In this document: one piece after another, positions 36,059 to 49,800 of the stretch | How positions within the stretch are numbered: position 1 is the first letter of the stretch | How the letters are laid out: each line of letters opens with the position of its first letter | Assembly: GCA_036244855.1 (NCBI GenBank) | Contig: BQKZ01000001.1 | Coordinates: 346,087-410,086, forward strand | DNA length: 64,000 bases | From: Temnopleurus reevesii | Taxonomy: Eukaryota; Echinodermata; Echinoidea; Temnopleuroida; Temnopleuridae | Direction: 5' to 3' | Program-made: the position numbers and the translations under genes | The notes under the pieces: model-generated | What the model saw: the letters and a program-made list of their open reading frames with translations, nothing else | Databases searched by the model: none | What the model was told of the DNA's origin: nothing

Positions 36059-39000
36059 ACTTCAGATCATAGGATGAACAACAAGGAACATACTGTTCTT
36101 GCTCATCCTCTTCAGGTCCTACGAAGAGACGGATAAAGTCATCAAATAAGGGAATAATGACTTATAATGCAGAAATATCACGAGAGGATAACTGCTGGTA
36201 TTCGATATTATTAAATCAATAACATTTAATTGTGCAGATAATGACTTGAGTGGGTTCCGCTAAACAAGATTCCCGGGTCAAAAGGGGATTTTCCCTAAAT
36301 ATACCGCCAAAATTAAACTCACAATTAAATAACCCGAGCTTCCTGGTATATCTTTGTGCATCGTATACCAGACCACTTGACCTAATGAGTTGATATCCAT
36401 AAATATCAATATTCATCGTGCTTGTGATCAGCATAGCAATTCACAAATTAACAGTTTGTTTTGATTTAACGGTAATGAACATGAAGATTATTTTGCTAAT
36501 TTCATCTCAAGCCTTCAGAACCGGATTTATGGATTGAAACTAAAACCAAGCAAATACTGCTCACATCATATCCGCATTTCGAGATACCGAAAGCCCGATT
36601 TTCTATAGAATTAGATGCATATTACCCCGGGGAAGTTTCTTGTTAGCATAAACTTATATCAATCAAGTGATTAGTTGGTATCATTTATAGATCGGAGTTT
36701 TGTTTTTGATCATTCATTTGAGCAAACATTACTATACCATCACATCAATGATTAATTTTCCCGCCTCTTTGAGATAGTATCTGAATGAAAACTATTATGA
36801 CTTCTTCTACAATGTCTACTGGTCGTGTGGGTGAAGGGGATGGGCGGTAATATGACTGGGCGCCAACTTATTGGCTGGAGGTAAATTTTTATCCTGTTTT
36901 GCTTGCTCCATAAATATGCAGGGGCGGACCTTATTTTCTTTTTTCCCCAAGAGGGGGGTTTCAGGTGACGGAGCCAAGTGGGGTGGTAGAGTGAATTTTC
37001 CCCTCCCACGGTAGGGACTTTCAAATTGTAAGCATACTTTCATGCTCGATTTTCCTATTTTAGCCAAATGGTGTGGGAAGAGTATCTTCATCCCCTAGCT
37101 ACGTTATTCTACTTTAAGGGCTCTGTGGGTTTGCCCCAATACTGTTCACATATCCCAAAACCATCTTCATTATCAGTATTATAATTAACATCATCATTGA
37201 TATCTTTGGTATCGTTATATTCAATTTTACAAACCTTTTAAACTTACTTGAACTTACACCATAAGAAAAGACAATTTTCAACACCCCATATTCTGACACT
37301 GTATACTCTCCGAGTCATTATCACATACGCTTAAAAAAGGTACGAACTATTAACAAATTCTCTTTTGAATCAGACATGAAAGTTGTTCGTTGTTTATACA
37401 TTTGGTACTGTCTGTTTATCGCTCGGAAATATTCGTTTATAGAATGAAATGTTAATATTGTTTACAACTGCTGTTGCTTGTTCAGACCTTGCTTTGCCTC
37501 TGTCTGACTGTCTGAAGCGTAGGCGGGTGTGGAGATTAAATGACACTGTTGATAAATGGAGAGGTTCTAGTAATGGGGTTGTTTGGTTTGCTGGCAGCTA
37601 AATAGCCACGTTGCAATGCTTAATAAACCAAAATTATGCGGGGGCTTATTAATCAACCCCACAGTTTACAAACATTGCTTCAAACACAAGAAATTGGAAC
37701 TTCGGGACTGATATTTGATATTCCAATTTCATACTCGTTTTATATTCTTTAAAGTTCTCACTGTCATGATCGATGTTATGCATTCTTCACGATCATCGTC
37801 AAGGACAGTATGCTTGAGTGCCGGCAATTATGTGAAAAATGTGATTGTTGTAATTAATAACCAAACTGATCTTACTGTCATTCACAGCTGAGAGCGTTCT
37901 GTCAGTCACAGATCATCAACCATCCATTTTATGACTGACTGCTCAAATCCCTACCCTCTCTGCATGCTTGATAGAAGCCCTCCTACCCCTTCCAAAAATG
38001 ATAATAATAAATACATAAATAATAAAAAAAATCATAATAATAAAGACAAATAATTACGAAGGAATGTGAAACGGGATCTTCGCATATTCATCGTCACAGT
38101 GTGGATAACCATAAACTGAGTATCTCAGTCATATTTCATCAAAGCGAAGAGTTTTGTCTGAAGGTTACATTTGATTATAATCATGACAATTCAATGTCTG
38201 TGCATTTATAAACATTGGCATCTACGGCATACAACTTCAGGTGTGGTTAGGACGAAGTTTGGCACGATTCCTAGAGTGGTCGTATTTTCTGAAGGTTATG
38301 ACGTGTCTGTGCCAGACACTACTCAGAATTATCGTCCTCCTTTTTGAGAAGAGATAATTCTAGGAGCATCATTCCTACCATTCTGAGAAATGTTTACGAA
38401 TGATTCTTGGTGTGTGTTACATGAAGGGCAAGAAAGGCGATCTCCTTTATACGTGTAAGCTGGTACTGACTGTGCGGGGGCGGGTCCGGGAATTTTTACT
38501 GGGGGAGGGGCGCTGATGGCCTGGCAGGGCATCAGAAAAAAAAAATCTTCAATCCCGCCCCCACTCCTCCACCCCCTCCTCTGCGAGAAAAAAAATCGGC
38601 TGCAGAAGGTTGAAGGAATTCTAGCCATACATTAAAGTTGGAAAGCAAAATGTTTTCACTTCAAATTCCGTTTACATTTTTAACAACGGATTAAGCTCCT
38701 GGCTTCCCCTAAGCTTTGGGGATTATGTCACAATCATAATGTCAAACATGCATCAATTAAGGGTGACTTTAACAAAAGTCCTAATAGAAATACATCACTT
38801 TCAAAAGTGAAATTCACAAAGAGTATCTCAATGGCAAGCTTATTTGTGAGAAGAAAACTGAATGTTCAAATGCATAAATGAGCAAATATATGTCCTAGTA
38901 CTCATAAATTAAAGCCCCCCCCCCAAAAAAAAAGAGAAGGTAATTTTTACAAGCCATGACAAGTCAGCTTGAGAACGAAGGGGGCAATCAAAGTAACGGT

Positions 39001-40799
39001 TTCAAACTTATTGTAGATGTATTTTAAACTTGGATTCGTGAAATTTGTCTATAATTTTCATCAACATCATACATCTTCGTCATGTCGTATTGGGTGAGAA
39101 AGATGCGAATTTCGACGCTTGAAATAGGCCAATAAACCACTTTTTATTTTACTTGTTCATGTTTGTGGTAAAATTCATATTGAGGTTTGTAAATATGGGT
39201 CACTGTCTTCCCATGAGAACTCTACTCTAGAGAATGGAAAGGTCTAGAAGGCTCTCAACATCAATCATAAAATGGTTTAGTGCCAACCTATTTCTCCCCC
39301 CCTCCCCCATGTGGAACAAATCTAGGGTGCTAAAATGATTATTACTCTTTAAACATGTTAAAGGGTAGCTTCGATCCAGAAAAATATACCTTTGATCAAA
39401 AGAAAATAACATTAACCGACCAAAAAGGATTGAAGGAATCCAGGCAGTGAATAAGGGAATTAAAAAGAAATAAATGAAATTGATTCTATCGGTTCCCTAT
39501 TGTGCAAATTGGCAACTTTTGGCCGCGTGTTGTGACGTTTAGCTACCCTTTTCTTTTTCCTTACTTTTTGTTTTAAAACCTTTTGGCGCAAGTAACTTCT
39601 ATTTGTCGATGGATTCATCGGTGAAATACATCAGTAAATGTAAATGCAAAAGACGAAGTAATCGTTGAATAATATGAAAAGCAATTTCACTATTTATAAT
39701 GAAGGTATGCATGTATTCATCGAGAAAGAGAGATTTGTTCTTGCGTTCAAGACTTTAAAAAGCAAAGAATCCAATATGCTGTTTGTCGAGAAATCCTTGA
39801 CAGAAGTCAAAGTATATGAGCGAAAGCTGCCAATTTGCAGAAAATACTGTATCAATGTCTTGCAAATAGTCTCAACTTTCTTATTTATTCTGTGATTTCT
39901 TTAAAACTTTTTTCTTAAAAAAAAATCTGTTCGTCCGACTTTCATTCAATGTCACATTTTTCTTAAATAGAGTTAACCTTTCACTGCAATTACCAGTGTT
40001 CACTGTGATAATTTTCCATAACGTTTCCAACGATTGATAAACCCGAAACAAAAGGACATCAGAATACTAAGCTTTTATAACAACTTCTCGTTGGAATCCT
40101 TTTAAAGTTATATAGAATCAATATTGTAACATACATACAAAATTTCCATTTGTGATAGATTTGACTATGTTGGAAATACGTGTACTTTCTTCATCAAAAT
40201 AAAAATCACAAATACATTGTAAGAGTAATGTACGAGTCTTAAAGTAAGGAACACAAATCCATTTCAATTGCTAATGAAAGAATAGCTATGTTCATATCTA
40301 ATTGTGATAGTAAGGATGATTTTCAATTAGTCTGGGATGATCTTCGTTTTTAAGGAATTCACTGAAGACAATACAATTCCCAGGCACTCCTTGTCATGGA
40401 CTATGATCATGTAAAATATGAGATATGAAGTTATGGAAGACAGAATTCTTTAAAACCATGAGACGAATCCATCATATTGGGTTTGACAGAAATGGATCAT
40501 TAAAGTCACGTCAGAGTGGATATACTTTCTTCTCTTGTTTTGATCAGCTGAGAGAAGTTTTCAGGTGCAATAAAAATACAGCATGCTCGAGGAAAATAAG
40601 GAATGTCATTTAACCTGGCTTTAATTTCTCTAATTACGTCTATTAGATAAAAAAAGTTTTATATAATTTTGATTTTGTCTGCTATCATTATCCAATCATT
40701 TCTAACCAAAGGAATTATTTTATGTAAGGTTTTTGATGTAACAATCTTCATCGCAGATATCACAAAATACAAAAAAGTCACAAGGAGTAAAAAGATATT
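36059..40799. other. Noncoding stretch downstream of the MADF-BESS gene
   Basis: Holds a CAGGGGCGGACC motif (36919-36930), a G/C-rich inverted repeat (38476-38562) and a C10A9 run (38915-38933). An E2F-like TTTTCCCGCC lies at 36756-36765. Short frames are unremarkable and no exon is recognised. Confidence 0.5.
38476..38562. repeat. G/C-rich inverted repeat
   Basis: GGGGGCGGG (38476-38484) faces CCCGCCCCC (38554-38562), with an A-rich run between. It is likely part of a small dispersed element, possibly related to the GGGGCGGA motifs at 36.9 and 61.25 kb. Confidence 0.45.
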
Positions 40800-43700
40800 G
40801 AAATATTGATTTGATTTTATTTCCATTTCAATAACACAGAGTAACTACAAATGACATGCATACTTTTTAAGTAAACATAAATTGAAATTACACATTAAAA
40901 AATTGTGTTATTGAAAATGAAAAAAGGATGGGCTAACTATTGTTCTCGTACGATTGTATGCCCCTCCAAAACTATCCTTAACGAAAGCATTCTGGGGTCA
41001 CTGTTCACGCATCCACACTATCCGCATAAATGTTCAATAAATGCAAAGTTGACACTGCATCTGACACAATAATGTTTTTGTCAGGCATCAATCAATTCAT
41101 ATATCTGCATAATTTGAAAATGTAAGGTGCACAAGAGGCATAAAGGAAGCTTAAGAGAATATTGATATACAATATGATTTGTAAGTCATACACGATAGTT
41201 TAAAATTACCGTTTTACCAATGACATACATAGCAGTTACCACACTGCTACCATTACCCATGGACAGTGCTTACTAAAAACAAACAAAACAATGGTCACGC
41301 TGTATGTTTTTGTCAATCTTTCATTTATTTCTATATCATTAAACATAATTAGGTCTTTGCATCATCATAACCAATTTTGTTTTCAATGATTGTTTTCATT
41401 TAAAATATATTTAAGACAAAAATAAACAAGCAAGCAGACTATTCTCTGAACAACAGGACAGTATACATTGAGTAAGTGATCCAAATTAGACTCCCTGAGA
41501 AGCACTTATATGCAACCAGCATGACTTTGGTGGTATTAGGAAAAAAAAGAATGAATACAATAAATAATGATAGATCAAACATAGTCTTCAAAATATTAAA
41601 AATATCTACACATCAAACACATTCTTCATAATAATTAATATATTACAATTTTGTCACCACAACCCGACAGAACCTCACCATCATGGTTCTATCAGTCTTA
41701 CCCCTATCTATAGAAAACAGCTGACACTGCCCCCTCTCTTGGCATCAACCCAACAAAGCTAAATCTGCTATAATTTCATTCTAAATTTAGTCCATATTGA
41801 GGATTTAGACCTGCATCTATTTCTGGATTGGAAGGTATCTTCTTGCATTAACGTGAATCATTATCCTGACAGGAACTAGTCTTTGAAATGTGAGGGGCAA
41901 TAATCATCTTGATAAAGTGCAAATATACAGCAATGCCAAAATACCCCTTTGATGAACCTTCCCAAAGGTTGAGGATAGAAGGACATGGAATATAAATAGT
42001 GTTGAATGTTCTACAGAATAACCCCAAATAAGTGATCATGAGTTACGTTTGACGTCAGAGAAGAGGAAGGGAGAGACCAAAATATAGCAGGAGGTACAGG
42101 GTTTCAAAATCACTCTCCATCCAGTTTTATACACAATGATTTTGCAAAATGTATTCATACATACAGAAATACATTTTGATCGGCACAGAAAGAAAGATCT
42201 TTATCTGAGTGTCAATATGATGGTCACATTACTAAGTTTGTAAATAAAAAGCATTCAAACTATGTATTTGTTCACAAAATTGCCAAATCATTCAGATGTT
42301 GGACATGTATCTTTGTGTAGTAGAACTTACATTTCTGTGACTCAGCAATTATAAAATATCAATTTGTAGGTAATATGATCATGTATCCACAAAAAAACTT
42401 GTGTAATTGTTTTTTGGATCATTCTAATTTTGTTCACCTTTGTTAGGCATTTAATAATCATGCACAAAAGATAAGTAAATGATAAAAACACAACATAAAC
42501 AATGTTCCATTTTTATTAAAGTTATACTTCAATATTAATCTTGGATGATTAAAGGAATTGAATGTCCATTTTTAGGAAATCTATTATGAAATGTCCCGGC
42601 ATTCAAACCATTTCCTAACCGTCTTATCTTAAAATGTTCTACAAGAATGGGATGAATAAACTCCTACAATTATCTACAACTGATGTTTAATGTTTAAGAA
42701 TTTATATCTCTCATGATCTGCATGATCATCATTGAGCTTTGTTATCATCATAATCATTATCAAGCTTGTTTATTGATCTTTGAAACGATACCACATTAAA
42801 AAAATGTATATTTAATCACAGATTATGCAGTGCATCAAAATATGAGGCACAAGAAGAAATAAAGAGTTGCAAAATACACTGTTAGTTTTCACACACCCAA
42901 TCAAATTTTTAATTTCTTACCCCTTGACTTTGCCATCTATTCAGGGATGCTATAACCTTTACCTTTACAAAAGAGTTAGGATGTGACAGAGATATATAAA
43001 CTTTCAAATGATATAAAAATCAAGAATAATTAAAAAGCAACCCATAAGATATCAAGACTTGAATTTAAACGGCATATATTTTTCAATGTTTTGAGGGGCA
43101 TAGATGCACAAAGACTACACTAACAATTAGACCTTATTTTCACAAATACTGATAAGCTTTAAAGCTACCCATTCAAATTTGTTGCTGGGGCTGCATGGGC
43201 ATACATAATTGCTGACTCACTATTTGATATAACTTCATATACTGTACGTCATATTGTATCCTGCCAAAACCTTATGAAAGCAAGTAAACAAAAACTTCAA
43301 ATTGGTGTTGAATTACAATAATAAAATTGACTATAGTAGCCCTCAACGCAGGTAGTAAATGTAATAGATATTATCATCAATATGCTTGAGCATGGAACAT
43401 GATCAATATCAGTACATGGATGTGGTGGTAACATTTTATTATTCCAAAGATTTGTTGTTTTGAAAATTCATTATTTTGGATTAAAAAAAAATCACTGGTT
43501 GAACATTGTTAAAAGGGTTGCTATTCCAGAAGATATAATTTCTACTTTTTAAACAAAGAATTGGAATAACAACTCTTCAGGATAGTGCCACAAATGTTTG
43601 GTTTTAGAGAAACCTTTTGTAATTTTCTGAGAACAAATGTGCATGTAGCCATTTTGCATCTGAATTCAGAGTAACAAACCTGCAAGCACCACCACACATA

Positions 43701-46589
43701 TGAGCCTATGAACGACATGAATCCTATAGAAGCCAACATTACTATTATTAACATCATGAAAACAAGAAAAACAACAGAATGCATTACATTAAAAATCATA
43801 TTGCTAATATTCTACAGTACAGTGTGGGGAACAGAATAAGTACACATTTTGGTAATAAAAACATGATACCCTTCCCTTCTGCTCATCTTCTTCGTCAATT
43901 GAAGTCATGAAAAAGTACAAAAGAAATACTCTGACTTCAAGGTGACACAAACACGGCGTGTGCAGAAAAGAAAATGATATCTTATTTCATGATTTGGCTA
44001 ATAAACAAAACCATAAACAAGTTTGTTTAATGAAATAGATAAAATAGATATAACTGAACTGCAAACTTCAAATTCTTACACACTCTAGTGACAGTTGACC
44101 AGTAGTGTGTAGTGGATTAGATTGAATACATTTGGTGACAGAATAACATGCAAAACAATTATGATGGCATGTGTTAAGTGTCCAAACAGGTCCCCATCAG
44201 TTTCATATATCAACTCAAATAAATAATTAAAAAGCACAATTCACGCCTACTTCCCTGAATTTGACAAAGGTTCCGACAAACGATGCAGGTGAATAGTAAA
44301 TATGCTTGGTATGCGAACGCTAGCAGTCGGCTCTTTCTTCTAGACAAAGAAATCAATTGAATAAAAGAAAGGAAAGTAATGCATGGAATTCCAAAAATGT
44401 ACTTCATTGACTGGACGTGAATGCACTAAGAAAAGATCCGATTTGTGTCTGGCCATGGTAGCAACACAGTTCCTCAATTCTCTCTTGGGATTTTGTACCA
44501 TTTACGGACAATTATCATACTTCTATATAAGGAGTCAGCTTTTCATAATCCGATGACCATTGAAGGCCCCGTAGCCCTTGGAGCATAACATTTTTTAAGA
44601 AAATGTGAGGGACAGAGAAAGTTTCCAGGAGGTATTACGTTTTATGGTGTAAAGTCATTAAGGCTTCAAGGAATAAGAGTGCATGTATTATCTCACCAAA
44701 GAGACTGTAGAGAATTCATTCCAAGCTTATAAAAAAAAAACGGGAACTTATCTTACTGATATGATGATTCATTAAAACCTTATTCTCAATTCTGGAAAAG
44801 AACACAATAAATAATGTAATGCAGATTGCCATGAATTTAAATGATTTTGTGCCAAGTGTATTGTCATCACTTAAAACACCCCAGTTACTTAATCTCTAAA
44901 AATAATGCTTTTACATTCCCAAGAATATATTTTATTAATTAATTACAATATCAATTTCAAAGATAGGTAATAACTCCCATGTAAAAAAAAGGGGGGAATT
45001 ATTTCAGTTTGCAAAGTTGACTTCAAATACCTAATATCATAAGCTTATTTCTATTTCTGAGCAGATTTTGAATATTGTCATGACAACAAATATATTGTCA
45101 TTGTGTCACTAAATCGAAGTAAAAGCTTCCCTTTCTATTTCCATGCCATGTAATTTTGGAAATTTGACAGGAAAACTTTTGGCTTATCTGGTTGTCATGG
45201 CAACAAATATGTCTAGATTATAACCGACTTATGTTACTCTATATTTCCGCAACCTGGCATGAGCTCAATGTCACTAGTCAACAAACATTGAGCAATGTTA
45301 GAAACAAACAAACTTCAGATATGTCACATGTGATACGCATTTCAAAAACTTGGAAAGAGAACTGCATCCAGGAATAATACAGTACAGTATATTGGGAAAA
45401 ACAGAGAATTGATATTGCATTTAAATATAAGTGATTGTCTTCATAGATGACTGTAAATACGTAATGTGTTATTTTGAATGAAAGCATCTACATCATGATC
45501 AAATTATTCTGTGAATAGGGATAACACTTGTTCACTTTTCACTTATTACAATGTGGTTATAATAATGCCTTTGATTTCAATTTTCCCCATAGGTTGACAG
45601 GCCTATCCCAGAGCAGGGTCTATAGAGAGATCAACTTCATGAAAAGGAATATAAGATCTTAGTTTGTCACAAGTAATCAGTTAAAAAATGTTTAAAATAG
45701 AACAAACAACTTTGGGTTTTATGTAATCATTTGTTTACTTTCAAAAGATGTCCATAATGTTCCCCTGTGTCAGTGTCTCATTATGTTTCATCTTTGCTAA
45801 ATAAACATATTCAAACTGATATGAATTCACATTTTTATTAACAGTTCAAAATGCAAAATACAATACATATGAAGGTAAAATACTTTGCAAATGAAATTAC
45901 TCAAAGTTTATGATACAGTTTGAGAAAACTAATGTCTTGTCTATCAAAGTATCCTTCACATCTCGAAAAAGTAACTTATAAAGAAACATATTCTGAAACA
46001 AAGAAATATGATTCATAATCTTTGACAATATGACTCATAAAACTTTCCATTCTGATATTGTTTTTATTTACATGTTTCCAAGGGGATACATTTTGCATAG
46101 CAACCAAAGTGCAGATCTAATGCTAATACCCCAAATCTCTTTTTCTTTGTATTGAAGTAAAGTGATATGATGATATCACATCAAGTGCTCCCAGTGTCAT
46201 GAAAGTGCATGTGACACACAAGTGTTAGCAAGTCAGGAAATTAATAGATATCAGACAAGATTAAAATAATTCATTTGCAATCTATTGATAGCGGTATTAA
46301 GTTGATCTTCCTGAAATGATATAAAATGGTTAGTAATAGCTTCCAGCCCTCTGTCTGTCTGCCCCTTCTTCTGCCTGACCCCGACCTCCTTTAAACAGAC
46401 ATGAAATCAACCAAAATAACACAGCCTCTTTCCAGATAAAGGAGTTCTTGATCAAGGGTATATCATGATTTGTTGGCTTTATTAACAAGTACATTCACAT
46501 TGAAATGATACATCAATGTTTAAAATAGTTCATAATTTGAAATGTTGTGTAATGTAATATAATTTGTTTTCTATGTAACACTTTGAATT
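40800..46589. other. Noncoding stretch, possibly including an unrecognised untranslated region
   Basis: AT-rich with few tandem repeats. A minus-strand AATAAA lies near 40815, so the 3' end of a minus-strand transcript is conceivable, but I found no coding exon to attach it to. Contains a TGACGTCA (42050-42057) and the paired X-box-like motifs at 45.1 kb. Confidence 0.4.
45074..45204. promoter_or_regulatory. Pair of X-box-like RFX motifs
   Basis: ATTGTCATGACAAC (45074-45087) and GTTGTCATGGCAAC (45191-45204) both fit the X-box pattern. Both are followed by AAATAT, so about 20 bp is duplicated with one or two differences. Spacing is 117 bp start to start. Regulatory use is inferred. Confidence 0.4.
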
Positions 46590-46753
46590 GATTATGGTTG
46601 TATTTTGTTGATTTTATTTTTTGTTTTATGATGTATGTTGTACTTATAGTAAGGACCCCATTGGAAATAAGCCTTTCGGCTTTCATGGGTTATCCTTGTC
46701 ACGGTATCGTATATGTTATATCTGATAAATAAATCAAATAAATCAAATAAAAA
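46590..46753 (+). mobile_element. 3' terminal fragment of a non-LTR retrotransposon (CR1/L2-like type)
   Basis: The stretch GGACCCCATTGGAAATAAG at about 46653, the CTTTCATGGGTTATCC that follows, and a tail of AAATAAATC-type tandem units (about 46725-46753) resemble the 3' ends of CR1/L2/Jockey-group elements in invertebrates. The upstream limit is approximate. It is a 5'-truncated, noncoding remnant, as is usual for these elements. Confidence 0.6.
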
Positions 46754-46842
46754 TACTGCATACTTATTTGATATTTTGAGCAATAACAGAACAAAGTCTT
46801 TGCAAATTATTTCCATCTCTTCACCCCAAGTGAGACAAGTTG

Positions 46843-46843
<1 letters not shown>

Positions 46844-46877
<34 letters not shown>

Positions 46878-46882
46878 TGTGA
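46844..46882. repeat. (TG)n microsatellite
   Basis: About 30 bp of pure TG followed by an imperfect extension. It lies about 90 bp after the retroelement tail. Confidence 0.92.
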
Positions 46883-49800
46883 TAGGTTTGCCTATGTGTG
46901 GTGCTCACAATCTTTACCTCATTTATGACATGATAAGAGGTGTATATTTGTCTAAACCTCTATAGAATGTTCACATCTTCTGCTGATCTTATCCCTTCAT
47001 TATAAAGATTGCAGATAAACAGCCTCTTATTAAACCACAGATGGCTAGAAGGGTTATTTTGGGTGGTCTTTAGCATCAGTTATATGCCATGCAAGATTTA
47101 CAGAACACTCAAATTGCAACTATCTATGGCTTGTGGTCTGTAAATGAATGATAGGTATACAAAAGTACAATTTGGCAAGGCGTTTAAAATTATCTCACAT
47201 TATCAGGTCATTTGTTATATTTTGTTATCTCATTATCAAACAGGATTATATGTCTTTAATATAAAACCAGATAGGTTTGGGCATGCACGGATTAACACAA
47301 TACTGATATCTTTAAGCACTGCATAGTATAATTGGATAGTAAGATAAGCTGTATATTCTTTAAATGGCCAATTAAACTTAGGAGTGTTTAATGATGATCT
47401 ATAATACAAAGACAATTGGATCTTATAAAAGCTTAGCTACTTTTTAATTTTTAACGAACCTTGCAAATTATGGGCGCTGCACACATCAACGCAGATTTAG
47501 ATCCTAATTTGAAAAACTGATAAATGATTGAAATAACATTAAAATATGTATAATCTTTGCCAATTCTCCTCTAAACAGCACATCTTATAACAGAACAATT
47601 TAAATTGCTTTACATGTTACAAATAAAATCAAATACTAAAATTGTAAAACAGCATATTGTACAGTCCTCAAATTTAAGAAAATCAATAAGTGTCATGCCT
47701 ATTACATTGAACATTTAAAATCCCCACTAGAAATACATGTGAAATATATTGAAGAATAACTGAATTACATAAATAGCATAATTATGACTTTGAGAAATAT
47801 AATTTATAATACAAATACAAAGCTTTGCTATTTGTAGCGGCAAAGGTCATCCCAAGATAGATCAGTTCTAAAATTCCCATTTCCCTGGATAGAAATATAT
47901 AAACAGTCTTGACCAGAAGTCCCACTCTAACAGATAATCAGTTTGTATTTCATCTTCAAATATAAACATAGTTTATTCTGCTATATCTTTTTTAGTCCGT
48001 CAACAATGACTTAGTTTCTATTGTTATGGTCCAGCAAACATAACAGCTTAAGGCTTATTCATATCTTTTACATAATGTTTAACTTTGAAGCCAAGTGACT
48101 CTGTTGGAGCTGCTCTGTAATTTGAATAAATATGTACACATCATGTACAGTTTGCATAACTCAAATAGAATAGCATAATCGGGTGATGTGCCATTTCATT
48201 TTTCATGAATGTTATGCTTATTACTATTTATTTGTACTCATTTCATGCTCTCATTTGATTATGCTTTGTTTGTGAATGTATAATTGCAATAACCACATCA
48301 TCATTTTTTTATAGGTTTACGCCAGGGTTTCATTTTGAAAAGTTTCATATCATTCTTAGATTTATTATAGGATTGGTGAATTGTCAATTGTTCATGCTTT
48401 TAAATGAATCACACTTTTTGATGAATCAAATATATAAGATAAGCATTTTCTTTCAAAGAAGTTAAATCTAATGGCAAATACATATCAATAGAGGATATGA
48501 GAAAAAGCTTTACAAAGATAAGACACATAAACAGAAATATGAAGAAAGAGAGACAGGGGAAGAGAGAGCAGGGGAAAAGGGAAATGAAGAAAAAGAAAGA
48601 AAATGTCAGAAACAAAAGAGGTCCAGTACAAAAAGTATGATAATTGATGGAAAAAGATACGTTTGAAAATCTCTTTTAAAAAACCCTGAAAAAGCAGCTT
48701 AACTGTAAATGGGTGTGGCAGTGGTATGCTGGAGTTGGAGCACAATGATGACATAACAGGGTGTATATTCACTACACAGATTATCTGCACTTTATTTACC
48801 TTTAAAAAATGTCTTTTGGAAAGGATACTTCTTATGGCATAAGAAATGTAAAAGTGTATACTCAAGTATGACCATATCCTTTTCTTACATATATAGACAT
48901 AATGTGAGAAAAGACAGATACTGAGATAACTATCCTCGTCATCAGTCACCAATTAGTTTCACAATCCATGAGAATAAACCAAGTTATAAATATATTCAAA
49001 TTTATGCATATTTATTGCCAATGAATGTAGTTACATGGTATTACTCAAACCTGTTCTGTGACTATTCAGTTTACATATGTTTGTTGCTCTGTCAGGCAAG
49101 CCTTGGGCAAGCATTTGGGTTGTGTTGTCAAGAACAATCCTTGCGTTAGGGTATGCATCAAGTTTTGCATTTGCTTAGTAAACCCGTGTATTGCTCCTTC
49201 CTCAGTTCGCGCTTAGTCCTCTTGTAACCCCTCTCTGAAGATCTCATGAATGGATTGGTTTAGGAACAAAAGATTGGAATGTGTGTTTAACAAATACCGC
49301 CAACAATGTGTTTAGTATTGATCTATTACTTAACCATCAAGAAACTAACCGCCAAATGACTTTTGATCAATAGTTCTACATCTTTGCCTAACGGTATAAA
49401 ACAAAGTTACCTCTTGAGTCTTGGCTCTCGACCTCACATGCTACCTATAGTTGTGTCTTGCCAATTTTTCATCCACTACGAACAACTCATTCCATGACAA
49501 ATTGGACCTTTCAATACAGTTAGATAACTTCAGAGGCTTCTTGCCTTTTAATTTTGAGAATTTAACGAAAATCACTGATTATTCAAATCCTAATCTTGAC
49601 CACCAATATTTTCTAATTTTAAAGAAAGAGAACAAAAAAGTTCCAAAACCAAAAAACATCGATTGAAATATATTTCAACATGGGATCCACCACCTAAATG
49701 GTTGCTCTTATTGTGTTGTAATGATATAGGCTATATTATAAAAAGTAGGTTTATATTTTTTTTGTCATTATACTACAAGATGTGGGCAGGATTATTATTA

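Noticed and set aside
37740..37812. Imperfect inverted words ACTGTC/GACAGT and ATGATCG/CGATCAT
   Set aside because: Arms are misaligned with unequal spacing and do not form a clean stem.
48485..48952. 155-codon minus-strand open frame
   Set aside because: Longest frame outside the gene region, but low-complexity, hydrophobic and aromatic-rich, with no domain; such lengths are expected by chance in 64 kb.
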